Shown in pieces: positions 31,491-41,177 of a DNA stretch of 41,323 nucleotides. The position numbers and the translations under genes are program-made. The notes beneath the pieces are model-generated. The model worked only from the letters and a program-made list of their open reading frames with translations. It was not told the DNA's origin and did not search any database. Location: NCBI RefSeq assembly GCF_015206885.1, contig NZ_JADEXY010000017.1:1-41323 (forward strand), given 5' to 3'. Origin of the DNA: Microcystis aeruginosa LEGE 91341. GTDB lineage: Bacteria > Cyanobacteriota > Cyanobacteriia > Cyanobacteriales > Microcystaceae. The stretch's first letter is position 1, and each line of letters opens with the position of its first letter.

Positions 31491-34118
31491 ATGATTATGA
31501 TTGATAGTAGTTGGCAGAAAAACTATCCTCCTCTGGAAAAAATGACGGAAAATCTTGATGATAATAGTAGTTTAGCAAAACTATTAGGCTTGATTAGCGA
31601 GAACACGAGAGTCATTGATTTTGGATGCGCCACAGGTTATTTGGCTTACTTACTTAAGCGAAAAGGGTGCGTGGTGACAGGAGTTGAAATTAATGAACAG
31701 GCCGCAAGCATTGCGGAGGAATACTGTGAGCGAGTAATTGTGTGCGATTTAGATATTACTCGTTTACTCGACATTCTTCCTAAACAAACTTTCGATGTAG
31801 CCGTTTTCGGTGATGTTTTGGAACATCTTCGAGATCCTTGGCGAATTTTGCAAGAGACCAAAGAATTGTTACTTCCGCAAGGGTATGTTGTTGCCTCGAT
31901 TCCCAATATAGCTCACGGGGCGATTCGTTTATCTTTACTTCAAGGCAAGTTTGACTACCAAGAACTTGGTATTTTGGATAATACTCATTTAAGATTTTTT
32001 ACCCGAAAAACCGTTGAAGAATTATTTGAAAAAAGTGGATATTTATCCGAAATTGTTGACCGTACCCATCTTCCTATTCTGGAAAATTCTCCTCTAATTC
32101 CATCTCTTGAACTTAATCATCTTGATAATAAATTAGTTGAAGATATTCAAAATGCCAGAGAGACTGATACTCTCCAGTTTATCGTTCGCGCCTTTCCTGC
32201 TTCCGTAGAAAAACAGTATGATTTTCTAAAAACAAAGTTTTTAGAAAATTCCAATCTACTGGAAAGCTCTCAAACGGAACTGCAACAAACTAAGGGTTTA
32301 CTGGAAAGCTCCCAAACCGAACTGCAACAAACTAAGGGTTTACTGGAAAGCTCCCAATCGGAACTGCAACAAACTAAGGGTTTACTGGAAAGCTCCCAAT
32401 CGGAACTGCAACAAACTAAGGGTTTACTGGAAAGCTCCCAATCGGAACTGCAACAAACTAAGGGTTTACTGGAAAGCTCCCAATCGGAACTGCAACAAAC
32501 TAAGGGTTTACTGGAAAGCTCCCAATCGGAACTGCAACAAACTAAGGGTTTACTGGAAAGCTCCCAATCGGAACTGCAACAAACTAAGGGTTTACTGGAA
32601 AGCTCCCAATCGGAACTGCAACAGACCCGCGACTGGCTGGATCGATATCAAGTATGGATTGGTGCGATGGAATCGAGTAAGTTTTGGAAGTTGCGAACGA
32701 AATGGTTTGATGTGAAATACGCTTTAGGACTCGATCAGCCTGAAAAACATCAAAAACCCGAGAATCATAAATCAGCAGAAACATTCAATATTGATTATCA
32801 ATCCTCTTCCTTCCAATTATTTATCGATTTAGCGATTCTTGTTCCGAATCTGGGAATCTATGCCGAGGGTTGGATATTCGATCCCAAGGACGAAATTCAA
32901 GCTCTAACGTTCGTAACTGAACGGGAAGAGGTAGATGTTAAATCAACTCTTGCTAAAAAAAATCGACCAGATCTAGTTCCTTATATTCAGAGTCTTGGAA
33001 TCAGTAATCCTCCAGAAGACCTTGGGTTTTTTGTCCTTTGTCCTTTAAGCGACACATCTAATATTACCGAGTTACAACTTCAAGTTCAACTACAAACAGA
33101 AGATACTGTAGATTACAAAGCAGGATTTTTGAAACTGCCGAGCGATCCTTTGCCAGTTATTCAGAATATCCTAACTTATTGCCCACTTCCCAATTATCGA
33201 ATGCGTTCTATTTTAGACAATCATGTAGGGCTTACTGTTAGGACTCTCTGGAAAAATCGGCAGCGGCCTAAGATTGAAAAAATCGTTAGGGAATACGGTG
33301 TTCAAGTAGAAAAACCAGAAGTGTCGATCGTTGTTCCCCTTTATGGAAAAATAGATTTCTTGAAGTATCAGTTAGCTCTTTTCGCTGACGATCCCGATCT
33401 CAAGCAGAATGAATTGATCTATGTTCTTGATGATCCACGATGTTACGACGAGTTTCTTTATCTTTGTGATTCACAATCATCCATATTTGAAATCCCGTTT
33501 AAAACTGTATACACGGGGATAAATCAAGGGTATGCTGGAGCTAACAATTCTGGAGCCTTGATCGCTAGAGGACGATTACTTCTTCTTTTAAACTCTGACG
33601 TGATGCCCGTTCGTTCTAGATGGCTTTCCTCTCTGGTCAAGAGTTACAATGGTCTCGCAGATGTAGGTGTAATTGCACCGAAATTACTCTATGGAGATGG
33701 TAGTATCCAACACGCTGGTATGAAATTCCTCAGATACGGTCCTTGGGAGAATTTATTTATTAACGATCATCCGAAAAAAGGGTTGCCCAACTTTGTTGAG
33801 CGCAACTCTTGTCCCCAAGAACTAGCGGCAGTGACTGGAGCCTGTATGATGGTTTCGAGGGAACTATACGATGATGTGGGTGGCATAGACGAAGAGTATA
33901 TTATTGGGGATTTTGAAGATTCCGATCTTTGTTTAAAACTTCATGCTAAGGGGTTTAAGAACTATTATATCCCTGGGGTAGAACTTTTTCATTTAGAAAG
34001 ACAATCGTTGAGTTTAAATCATAATCATGGCGAACAAGGCAAAAGAAATCAGACTCTGTATAATTGTTGGTTATTTAATCAGAAATGGGAGCAATATATT
34101 TTAGAAAATATTCTCTGA
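31491..34118 (+). CDS. Methyltransferase / coiled-coil repeat / GT2 glycosyltransferase fusion
   Basis: An 875-residue protein. Residues about 25-240 are a class I SAM methyltransferase (RVIDFGCATGYLAYLL, FDVAVFGDVLEHLRDP). Residues 257-382 are nine copies of a 14-residue unit (like LESSQSELQQTKGL), two heptads each, forming a coiled coil. MESSKFWKLR (393-402) follows, then a beta-rich segment with GWIFDP (about 460-560). Residues 611-875 are a GT2 domain (VSIVVPLYG, LLLNSDVMPV, GDFEDSDLCLKLHAKG). The chain pairs a sugar methylase and a transferase on a rod whose length can vary. Confidence 0.88.
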   Translation: MIMIDSSWQKNYPPLEKMTENLDDNSSLAKLLGLISENTRVIDFGCATGYLAYLLKRKGCVVTGVEINEQAASIAEEYCERVIVCDLDITRLLDILPKQTFDVAVFGDVLEHLRDPWRILQETKELLLPQGYVVASIPNIAHGAIRLSLLQGKFDYQELGILDNTHLRFFTRKTVEELFEKSGYLSEIVDRTHLPILENSPLIPSLELNHLDNKLVEDIQNARETDTLQFIVRAFPASVEKQYDFLKTKFLENSNLLESSQTELQQTKGLLESSQTELQQTKGLLESSQSELQQTKGLLESSQSELQQTKGLLESSQSELQQTKGLLESSQSELQQTKGLLESSQSELQQTKGLLESSQSELQQTKGLLESSQSELQQTRDWLDRYQVWIGAMESSKFWKLRTKWFDVKYALGLDQPEKHQKPENHKSAETFNIDYQSSSFQLFIDLAILVPNLGIYAEGWIFDPKDEIQALTFVTEREEVDVKSTLAKKNRPDLVPYIQSLGISNPPEDLGFFVLCPLSDTSNITELQLQVQLQTEDTVDYKAGFLKLPSDPLPVIQNILTYCPLPNYRMRSILDNHVGLTVRTLWKNRQRPKIEKIVREYGVQVEKPEVSIVVPLYGKIDFLKYQLALFADDPDLKQNELIYVLDDPRCYDEFLYLCDSQSSIFEIPFKTVYTGINQGYAGANNSGALIARGRLLLLLNSDVMPVRSRWLSSLVKSYNGLADVGVIAPKLLYGDGSIQHAGMKFLRYGPWENLFINDHPKKGLPNFVERNSCPQELAAVTGACMMVSRELYDDVGGIDEEYIIGDFEDSDLCLKLHAKGFKNYYIPGVELFHLERQSLSLNHNHGEQGKRNQTLYNCWLFNQKWEQYILENIL
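32259..32636 (+). repeat. Nine tandem copies of a 42-bp coding minisatellite
   Basis: Units start at 32259, 32301, 32343, 32385, 32427, 32469, 32511, 32553 and 32595. Units three to eight appear identical, and the first two and the last differ by a few bases. Each adds 14 residues in frame, so gain or loss of units keeps the reading frame. Confidence 0.95.
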
Positions 34119-34265
34119 GCAAAAAAATTTACTTATTAAGAGAATTGTCATCGGTACTAAAAATCGAATGATGAGATATTAACGAAATGAGTATTGGAGA
34201 ATAAGTACAATTTCTATAACAACGGTATCCTACACAATTAGACGAAATTAGGAAAGTTAAAGTTT

Positions 34266-35588
34266 ATGTTAGAAAAACAAAAAATTTTAATTATATCTCA
34301 CGCCCATCCGAAGATAAGTAAGGGTGGCGGAGAGAATGCGGCTTATAACCTCTTTAAAGAAATTCAGCATAGAGATAATTATGAGGTTATTTTTCTTGCC
34401 TATAACCCTTTGGGTAGTCCAAACAATTTAGGTAAGTATTTAGAAGTTTGTGCATTCGACGGTTCAGAAATAATGTTATCTGGAGGCAGTCCCGATCATT
34501 TTATTTTTTCGCAGTTAAATACAAAATTGATTTGGGAAAATTTTCGTGATTTATTAGATTATTTCCAACCTACTATCGTTCACTTTCATCACTACGTTCA
34601 TATTGGACTGGAGATGATCAGAGAAGTTCGTAAATATTCAAAGGATGCTCCAATTATTATGACTCTTCATGAATACTTAGCTATTTGTAATAATAATGGA
34701 CAAATGATAAAAACATCGACCGATAAACTGTGTTATCAAGCCATTCCGACAGATTGCCATAAATGCTTTCCTAACAGATCACTGGAGGATTTCCAACTTC
34801 GAGAATTATATATTAAATCATTTTTTAACTTAATTGATGTTTTTATTGCACCCAGTAAATTTTTATTGGATAGATATGTAGCATGGGGAGTTCCACAAGA
34901 AAAGATGGTGCATCTCGACAACGGACAACCGAACATTACACCAGTGAAACCAAGGACTATCAGTGTCAGAGAAAGTAGAAATCATTTTGCGTATTTTGGT
35001 CAAATCAACATCTATAAAGGCATTTTAGTTATCCTAGAAGCGATGTCTAACTTACCAAGAGAAGTAAGATCAAATATCGTACTAAATATTCACGGAGCAA
35101 ATTTAGAGTTGCAACCTTTGGATTTTCAAGACAGGGTTACTGAATTACTTGATAAAACTAGGGATTGCGTTCAATTTATCGGTCCTTACCAACCAGAAGA
35201 AATGCCAAAGCTAATGGCTAATGTGGATTGGGTAATTGTCTCATCGATCTGGTGGGAGAATGCTCCCTTGGTGATAGAAGAAGCCTTTATTCACAAACGC
35301 CCGGTGATCTGCAGTAATATTGGTGGCATGGCTGAAAAAGTAGAACATGAAAAGTCGGGATTACATTTTCAAGTAGGTAGTGCGGCAGATTTAGCTAATT
35401 GTATAATCCGAGCGGCGACTGAAGAGGGATTGTGGGATAAATTATCTAATGGGATTTCGGAGCGTTTAACGATTCAGGAAGTGGCCGATCAAACACTGGA
35501 AATTTATAGACAGATTCAAGAAAAGCGTTCTTTACTAAACTCTCAGCTGAACCAAGTGGGTGAATGTATTTCTCAAGAACCAAGTTGA
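34266..35588 (+). CDS. Glycosyltransferase family 4
   Basis: A 440-residue GT-B fold enzyme. The N-terminal domain starts ILIISHAHPKISKGGGENAA, with HFHHYVHIG and TLHEYLAICNN. The C-terminal domain has FAYFGQINIYKG, FIGPYQPEEMPKLM and ENAPLVIEEAFIHKRPVIC, the EX7E retaining motif. A Cys-rich loop (CYQAIPTDCHKCF, about 157-169) is common in this subgroup. Retaining GT4 enzymes build glycans in the cytoplasm from nucleotide sugars. It is likely part of a polysaccharide pathway with its neighbours. Confidence 0.85.
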   Translation: MLEKQKILIISHAHPKISKGGGENAAYNLFKEIQHRDNYEVIFLAYNPLGSPNNLGKYLEVCAFDGSEIMLSGGSPDHFIFSQLNTKLIWENFRDLLDYFQPTIVHFHHYVHIGLEMIREVRKYSKDAPIIMTLHEYLAICNNNGQMIKTSTDKLCYQAIPTDCHKCFPNRSLEDFQLRELYIKSFFNLIDVFIAPSKFLLDRYVAWGVPQEKMVHLDNGQPNITPVKPRTISVRESRNHFAYFGQINIYKGILVILEAMSNLPREVRSNIVLNIHGANLELQPLDFQDRVTELLDKTRDCVQFIGPYQPEEMPKLMANVDWVIVSSIWWENAPLVIEEAFIHKRPVICSNIGGMAEKVEHEKSGLHFQVGSAADLANCIIRAATEEGLWDKLSNGISERLTIQEVADQTLEIYRQIQEKRSLLNSQLNQVGECISQEPS

Positions 35589-35616
35589 TTTAATCTTTGT
35601 AATCTCTCAAATTGAT

Positions 35617-36705
35617 ATGACCTTTATTCCCGATCAACAACCACTGGTTAGCGTTTTGATACCGACCTATCAAGGGGAGGAATTCCTTGAAGAAGCACTT
35701 GAATCAGTTCTATCCCAAACTTATCATAATCTCGAAATCATTATTAGTGATGACGGCTCGGTGGATAGAACTTTAGAAATTGCTAAAAATTTTCAATTAC
35801 ACTCTTCAATAAAATTCAAAATACTTACTCATCAAAGATTGGGGATGATTCCTAATTGGAACTTTTGCCTCTCTATGGCACAGGGAAAGTATATTAAATT
35901 TCTATTTCAGGATGATGTTCTCACTGCCAGCTGTATTAAGGACATGGTAGAATTAGCTGAAAGCGATGAGGATATCGGTTTGGTTTTCTCTGCTCGCGCC
36001 TTGCTTACCGCCAGAGGAGTAGAGACCAGTGACACTTGCCTGAATTTTGCTAAAGGTATAGAAAATATACATTTAGCTTGGTCAAAACTAGAATCAATTC
36101 AGTCAGGCATCAATTTACTTAGCGATCCTAAGTTTTTGGATGGCTCTATTAATAAAATCGGCGAACCCAGTACAGTATTAATTAGGAAAAATGTTTTTGA
36201 TATCTTAGGAGACTTCGATCCTAACCTCTGTCAATTAGTCGATGTTGATATGTGGTGTAGGATTATGCTCCAGTATAAGGTTGGATTTATTAATAAAACT
36301 TTATCCTATTTTCGCATTCACTTTTCTCAACAAACTGTTCAAAATCATGAAGAAGGTAAAATTACAAACGATTATCAGTTTTTTCTACAGAAAATGATGG
36401 CGAACCCTTGCTATAATAACATTCCTTCTGAATTAAAAAAAAGAATTTATCTCAAGGTAGAAGGTGAGCGAGATGATTTTCAGAGACAATTAGTAAATGC
36501 TATAAAAAGGATTCAATACTTAGAGGAACGAGAACTAGAACTAGAAGCTCAAAGGAAAAACCTTAACTCTCTTGTGGAAGAATTTTCTGGTAAACTACAA
36601 AAAGCTGAGGCTCTAATTATAGGAATGGAGAGTAGTAAATTCTGGAAATTAAGAATGATGTGGAAAAATCTTCGACATAGGCTAGGATTACCAGATAACG
36701 ATTAA
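35617..36705 (+). CDS. Glycosyltransferase family 2 with C-terminal SSKFWKLR tail
   Basis: A 362-residue GT2 enzyme. VSVLIPTYQGEEFLEEAL and IISDDGSVDRT form the nucleotide site, and FLFQDDVL is the DXD-type motif. The C-terminus is a short coiled coil ending in GMESSKFWKLRMMWKNLRHRLGL, which repeats the MESSKFWKLR motif of the 31491 protein. I place the start at ATG 35617. A GTG at 35560 would extend the frame into the preceding GT4 gene. Confidence 0.8.
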   Translation: MTFIPDQQPLVSVLIPTYQGEEFLEEALESVLSQTYHNLEIIISDDGSVDRTLEIAKNFQLHSSIKFKILTHQRLGMIPNWNFCLSMAQGKYIKFLFQDDVLTASCIKDMVELAESDEDIGLVFSARALLTARGVETSDTCLNFAKGIENIHLAWSKLESIQSGINLLSDPKFLDGSINKIGEPSTVLIRKNVFDILGDFDPNLCQLVDVDMWCRIMLQYKVGFINKTLSYFRIHFSQQTVQNHEEGKITNDYQFFLQKMMANPCYNNIPSELKKRIYLKVEGERDDFQRQLVNAIKRIQYLEERELELEAQRKNLNSLVEEFSGKLQKAEALIIGMESSKFWKLRMMWKNLRHRLGLPDND

Positions 36706-37391
36706 TAATTACCGTGAAAATCAGGGTGAGCGCATCTCAAACGCTATTGACAACTGGCGATTTTTCTTGTCCACCTGCCGTGGGAGCATTTCAAGTGATA
36801 CCAGTCAATCAGAATAGTTACGAACTCGACAAACTTGGCCTATTGTTGCTTAACAGTTTATAGCATAGAACGATTTAGTTAGGACAGATGCCTGAAGGCT
36901 TTACTCACAGCATCCACAAGGTTTTCACTATCATTGATAATCTGACTAACATAGTTTTTCAATCTATAGCAAATTCCACTCAAATATGCCTGAATCGCCA
37001 TCAGCGTAAGCAATCCAGATCAAGTTTATTTTGTCAAGGATTGTTAAGATGCGCTTACCCTGATGGTTGATAAACAAGACAATTCATGGTAGAATCCAAA
37101 CGTCAACAGATTTGTAAAGTTGTGTTCTATCGCCCAGTGCGGTAGTTACTCTTACCCAGGCAAAATACTTTCTGTCTGTGGAAGCAAAAAGCTCAGGTCA
37201 GTTCAGGCTTTGAGAAGGGGAGCATCTCACCTTTGTAAACTCTAAATCAGGTTTTTATGTCAAGCTATTTTGAAAGCCTTACCAGAAGCAAGTTTTAGCG
37301 ATAAGCATAATTATTCACTTGCATAAATGAGATGCTCCCTTGAGAAGTTCACACTAAATAATATTACATTACTTTTTAGATAGGTGAAACT
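36706..37391. mobile_element. Degraded mobile-element remnants
   Basis: A 686-base region without a real gene. GGGAGCATCTCA (37218-37229) and its exact reverse complement (37328-37339) form an inverted pair; related words occur at 36727 and 36782. On the minus strand about 37180-36980 is largely open but crossed by stops and reads like eroded transposase. In one frame a segment resembles the HWAIE motif of ISAs1-type transposases, but I am not sure of the family. Confidence 0.4.
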
Positions 37392-38516
37392 ATGTCGAAT
37401 ACTTCAGGTTCCTTAACAGATACTCAAACAGTCAAAGATCATTGGAGTCAAAAAGCCCAACAGGAGGATTTAGAGCGAAGAAAGTATGTTGACTGGATGA
37501 ACCATCCCTTTATTGATAAATTTTATATTAACCGCCAGATATCAAAGAATCCAGAGAAAAACTGGCTAGTATATGTTAATAAAAATTACGTTCCCATGAC
37601 ATTGGATTTAGGGTTAACTCTTGGATGTGGGAATGGCGGACTCGAAAGACACGCACTCAGCTTGGGTATGTGCAGACAATTTGAAGCTTTTGATATTGCT
37701 GAGGGAGCAATTGATGTGGCCCGAGATCTAGCAGTAAAGGAGGGAATTGACTCTAAAGTTAAATACGAAGTAATGAATATAAATCAAATTTGTTTGGAAC
37801 CAGATAAATATGATATAGTTTTTGCTTCTATGTCAGCTCATCACTTTACTGAGTTAGAACACATCTATAGCCAAGTTAGAACTGCGTTAAAACCAAATGG
37901 TTTTTTTGTGCTTAACGAGTATGTGGGACCGACACAGTTCCAATGGACAGATGAACAGTTAGTTCTAATAAATGATTTGTTAAAAATATTGCCGAACAAG
38001 TACCGAGAATATATTTCCCTTCCTGGACAAATTAAGCAAAGTGTATTTAAACTGACTATAGATGAAATGAATAGTATTGATCCATCGGAAGCCATTCGCT
38101 CCGCTGAAGTTTTGCCCCTCCTAGATAACTATTTCAACATTGTAGAGAGGATTGATTATGGCGGAACGATTTTACATCAGTTGATGCAAGATATTGTTGG
38201 AAACTTTGCCCTCGATAAGGAGCAAGATATTGCCCTTTTAAATCTTATCTGTTACCTTGAAGAAACATTAATCAAAAAAAAGGTAATCCCCAGCGACTTC
38301 GCTCTAATAATTGCACAGAACAATCAACAGGAACAAACCGCTTTGGTAAACAGCACTGCATACAATGAGGACAAAAATATGATTTCCAATCGACAAAATT
38401 ACCATGACGAAACATTTTTTGATGTTTCCAGTAAGCAGCTTGCCCAACAAATTTCTATGAGAAAGTTAATCAAGGCAATCTTACACAAGATTATGAACAA
38501 ATTTGAGGTAAAATAA
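37392..38516 (+). CDS. Class I SAM-dependent methyltransferase
   Basis: A 374-residue protein. The central domain (about 60-190) has LTLGCGNGGLERHALSLG as the SAM-binding motif and FDIAEGAIDVARDLA with DIVFASMSAHHFTELEHI. The N-terminal WSQKAQQEDLERRKYVDW is typical of a group found in glycan clusters. The C-terminal part (about 190-374) has no clear domain and ends in a basic helical tail. The substrate is unknown, and a hydroxyl on a surface-glycan sugar is the most likely target given the context. Confidence 0.8.
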   Translation: MSNTSGSLTDTQTVKDHWSQKAQQEDLERRKYVDWMNHPFIDKFYINRQISKNPEKNWLVYVNKNYVPMTLDLGLTLGCGNGGLERHALSLGMCRQFEAFDIAEGAIDVARDLAVKEGIDSKVKYEVMNINQICLEPDKYDIVFASMSAHHFTELEHIYSQVRTALKPNGFFVLNEYVGPTQFQWTDEQLVLINDLLKILPNKYREYISLPGQIKQSVFKLTIDEMNSIDPSEAIRSAEVLPLLDNYFNIVERIDYGGTILHQLMQDIVGNFALDKEQDIALLNLICYLEETLIKKKVIPSDFALIIAQNNQQEQTALVNSTAYNEDKNMISNRQNYHDETFFDVSSKQLAQQISMRKLIKAILHKIMNKFEVK

Positions 38517-38585
38517 CTCAATTTTTTGAGCAATGACCATTAGAGATTGAAGCGATTATCCCGAATTTAACCTAATTTAATTTTG

Positions 38586-38626
38586 GTGGAAAGTAGTTTA
38601 AGGAGAATCCTGAAACTACTTTCCAC
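38586..38626. other. Long two-step hairpin between methyltransferase and GT-C-like gene
   Basis: GTGGAAAGTAGTTT (38586-38599) pairs perfectly with AAACTACTTTCCAC (38613-38626). The loop contains AGGA/TCCT, which pairs again. No T run follows. It is a possible transcript-end or REP-like element. It lies about 70 bases after the stop at 38516 and 118 bases before the next ATG. Confidence 0.6.
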
Positions 38627-38743
38627 AGTCTCTGGAAACTAGAGTCAATGTTTCGCCGATTCAAAAGTCGCCGCTAATGTGTTAGTGTGTCTCATAAACT
38701 AAGAATTTTCTCTACGTTATCAACTATTTAAGACAGAATCAAA

Positions 38744-40858
38744 ATGGTTATCAATCATCTTCATTCCTACTCTATCCAGAATAAAAAGAAAATTATTATC
38801 AATATTGGCTTATTTATCCTGCTGTGTTTAGTTATAGCGACCATTACCACTTTATATATCTCAAGTGAGAGATACTTATATTTCTGGGATTCTGCTAACT
38901 ATCCAAACCAGACTAGCGATTTAGCTTCTGCATTTCGCACTTCAATAGGTCAAGGATTTGAAACTTTTTTTGTTTCTCTTTCCACTGACTACAACAAAAT
39001 CCCTTGCTTGCCACTTGTTCCCTTTGTTCTGATCTTTGGTAACTCCCGTCTGGTTTATATTCTCAGTAGTGCATTGGTATATAATGTCCCCTTTGCATTG
39101 GTAATGGGGGCGCTCGCAACTAAAATTATTCCAGGTCAGTCTCGTGCTGTTTTTTGGTCAACAGCCTTCTTGACGGTACTGATTCCTACCACATTGCTTC
39201 CAACCCTGCGTGGCTACCCTGATATAGGTGCTGCTTTTATTATAGGTTTAGCCCTATTAGTTTACTTAAAAGATGTAAAACTTAAGCAATGGTGGCAGCC
39301 CCCACTACTTGGTTTTTTACTAGCATTAGCACTCTTATTTCGCCGCCATTTTGCTTACAGCGCAAGGGCTTTTTTAGGAGCGATGATTTTGTGGGGTTTA
39401 CTGATATTTTTAAGTGAAGTTCGCAATAATACAAGGACAGCTTTACGGAATTTAACTCGTTATGGAATTCTCATTGGCCTTGTAGCCATAAGCAGCGTGG
39501 TGACTTTAATAATATTAGCTCCTGAATTTACTAAACAGATTCTAACCACTAATTTTCGTTATCTTTATGCTTCATACGAGCAGGATACTTTTCTTATTTT
39601 TCAATACTTTGGAGAATTTTATGGTTGGTTAATCTGGCTGCTCGCAATTCTTGGTATTTCTGCTGGAATTGTAACTCGGATACTTATTCGTCCAGCTATT
39701 TATTTAATCGTTATATTTGGCAGCTTTTCAATTATACAATGGGGACTTTTTTCAAAACAATGGGGACCTCAATATACGACACATTTCAATTTTGTGATCA
39801 TTTTAGGCATATCTTCACTGATTTGGACGATTTGGCTCACAATAAGAAATAAACTACGCTCTTTTATTCTAGGGGCTTTAACTATTATTTTGATCATTAA
39901 TTTATTAAGTCAACTTACAACTGGGTTAGAAGGCATCCTGAATAACCCATTTCGTGCTTTGTTTGGTGGCAATCATCCCCCTTTGGTACGAAAAGATTAT
40001 GGCACAATGGTGCAATTAATTGAATATCTCCGCAACATTTCTCAGGACAAGCAGGCTGTTTATGTAGCTTCTTCTTCAATGATTTTGAACAATAGCTTAG
40101 TTATAGAGGGTGAACGACAATTATATGGTAGAGAAAACGGAATATTAAATATTTTAATGACCTCAGATATTGATTCTCGTGATTTCTATCCAATTCAACA
40201 GTTGTTAGAGGCTGATTATGTAATTGTTGCTACTCCTTTCCAGCATGCTGTGGCTCCTCAAGAAGCTGATGTAGTTAAAGTTGTTGTAGATGCTTTTACT
40301 GAAAATTCGGAATTAGCTCAAGACTTTGAACGGCTACCTGAGCAGTTTGTTTTAGAAAATAACGTTATTGTTAGTATTTTTCGGAGGAGTCGTTTAACTT
40401 CACCAGAAACCGCTTTATATACCCTAAAAACAATGCAGGAGCAAATACAACCCATGCCCGGCAGTAGCTATTACTGGATGAGTTATGGTACACAGCCCCA
40501 ACATAAGATCTGGTTTAATGGAGACAGAACTGTCAATATCCAAGCTACTTTCAAGATGGAGCCAGCATCTTTCCTTTATTTTGGCCCACTTCCACAATTA
40601 GCAAATGTTAGTGGTATAGTAAAATCCTCTACCTGCTCGGGATTTAAACAATTTTCAATTCGCCTAGCAACATTGAACAAAAAAGGTGATGTTATTAAAA
40701 GCAAAGAACTAATATATTCTTCTAAAGATTCAAACAATTTCTCTTTGCCAATTGAATCTCTAAATGCGGCCTATCTAAGATTTGATTTAGTTGGTCACAA
40801 TAAAACCGATAATATATCCTCCTGTTCCGTACACATTGAAAATCTTGGAGTTTTCTAA
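38744..40858 (+). CDS. Large membrane GT-C-like glycosyltransferase, C-terminal soluble domain
   Basis: A 704-residue protein with about ten membrane helices in residues 15-410. The first outer loop has RYLYFWDSANYPNQTSD, where the acid after W is placed like the catalytic Asp/Glu of GT-C enzymes (GT39/GT83). Residues about 410-704 are a soluble region with beta-rich pattern. I do not recognise a specific family beyond the GT39-like pattern. It would use a lipid-linked sugar outside the cytoplasmic membrane, in line with the GtrAB pair. Confidence 0.7.
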   Translation: MVINHLHSYSIQNKKKIIINIGLFILLCLVIATITTLYISSERYLYFWDSANYPNQTSDLASAFRTSIGQGFETFFVSLSTDYNKIPCLPLVPFVLIFGNSRLVYILSSALVYNVPFALVMGALATKIIPGQSRAVFWSTAFLTVLIPTTLLPTLRGYPDIGAAFIIGLALLVYLKDVKLKQWWQPPLLGFLLALALLFRRHFAYSARAFLGAMILWGLLIFLSEVRNNTRTALRNLTRYGILIGLVAISSVVTLIILAPEFTKQILTTNFRYLYASYEQDTFLIFQYFGEFYGWLIWLLAILGISAGIVTRILIRPAIYLIVIFGSFSIIQWGLFSKQWGPQYTTHFNFVIILGISSLIWTIWLTIRNKLRSFILGALTIILIINLLSQLTTGLEGILNNPFRALFGGNHPPLVRKDYGTMVQLIEYLRNISQDKQAVYVASSSMILNNSLVIEGERQLYGRENGILNILMTSDIDSRDFYPIQQLLEADYVIVATPFQHAVAPQEADVVKVVVDAFTENSELAQDFERLPEQFVLENNVIVSIFRRSRLTSPETALYTLKTMQEQIQPMPGSSYYWMSYGTQPQHKIWFNGDRTVNIQATFKMEPASFLYFGPLPQLANVSGIVKSSTCSGFKQFSIRLATLNKKGDVIKSKELIYSSKDSNNFSLPIESLNAAYLRFDLVGHNKTDNISSCSVHIENLGVF

Positions 40859-41177
40859 TCTCAAAGGGAAGAGAATGTAACAGGTCTTGTCCTGACCATC
40901 GCATCTGATATTTTCAAATCCTATCCATTTATTTGCTCTCGCTTTTTGTTCTTGAGGTAGACATACCCCATGACTGTTTCGTTGGGTATCTAGAATTCTC
41001 TAAGCAAAAACTAGATGCTCAGCATCACTGACCAAATACATCTAATCTATGACAATATCTGTAAATTTCTCCCTGAAACCCATGGCAATTATCGACCGGG
41101 TGATGGGTGACATTTTAACAGTCGCTGGTCATTTCCGACAGGGGGTGGGTTGCACTTCCCTAACCCACCCGACTTTA
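40859..41177. other. Gap before gmd
   Basis: A 319-base gap between convergent genes. GGGTGGGTT/AACCCACCC (41143-41151 with 41162-41170) is a perfect 9-bp stem just after the gmd stop. No T run follows on the minus strand. Nothing else is seen. Confidence 0.5.

Noticed and set aside
32259-32636. Assembly artefact as the cause of the 42-bp repeat
   Set aside because: The first and last units carry distinct substitutions and the frame is intact throughout, so a real repeat is more likely; copy number could still be off.
36888-37070. Plus-strand 60-codon frame in the mobile-element debris
   Set aside because: It lies over a more convincing eroded frame on the other strand and has no family match.
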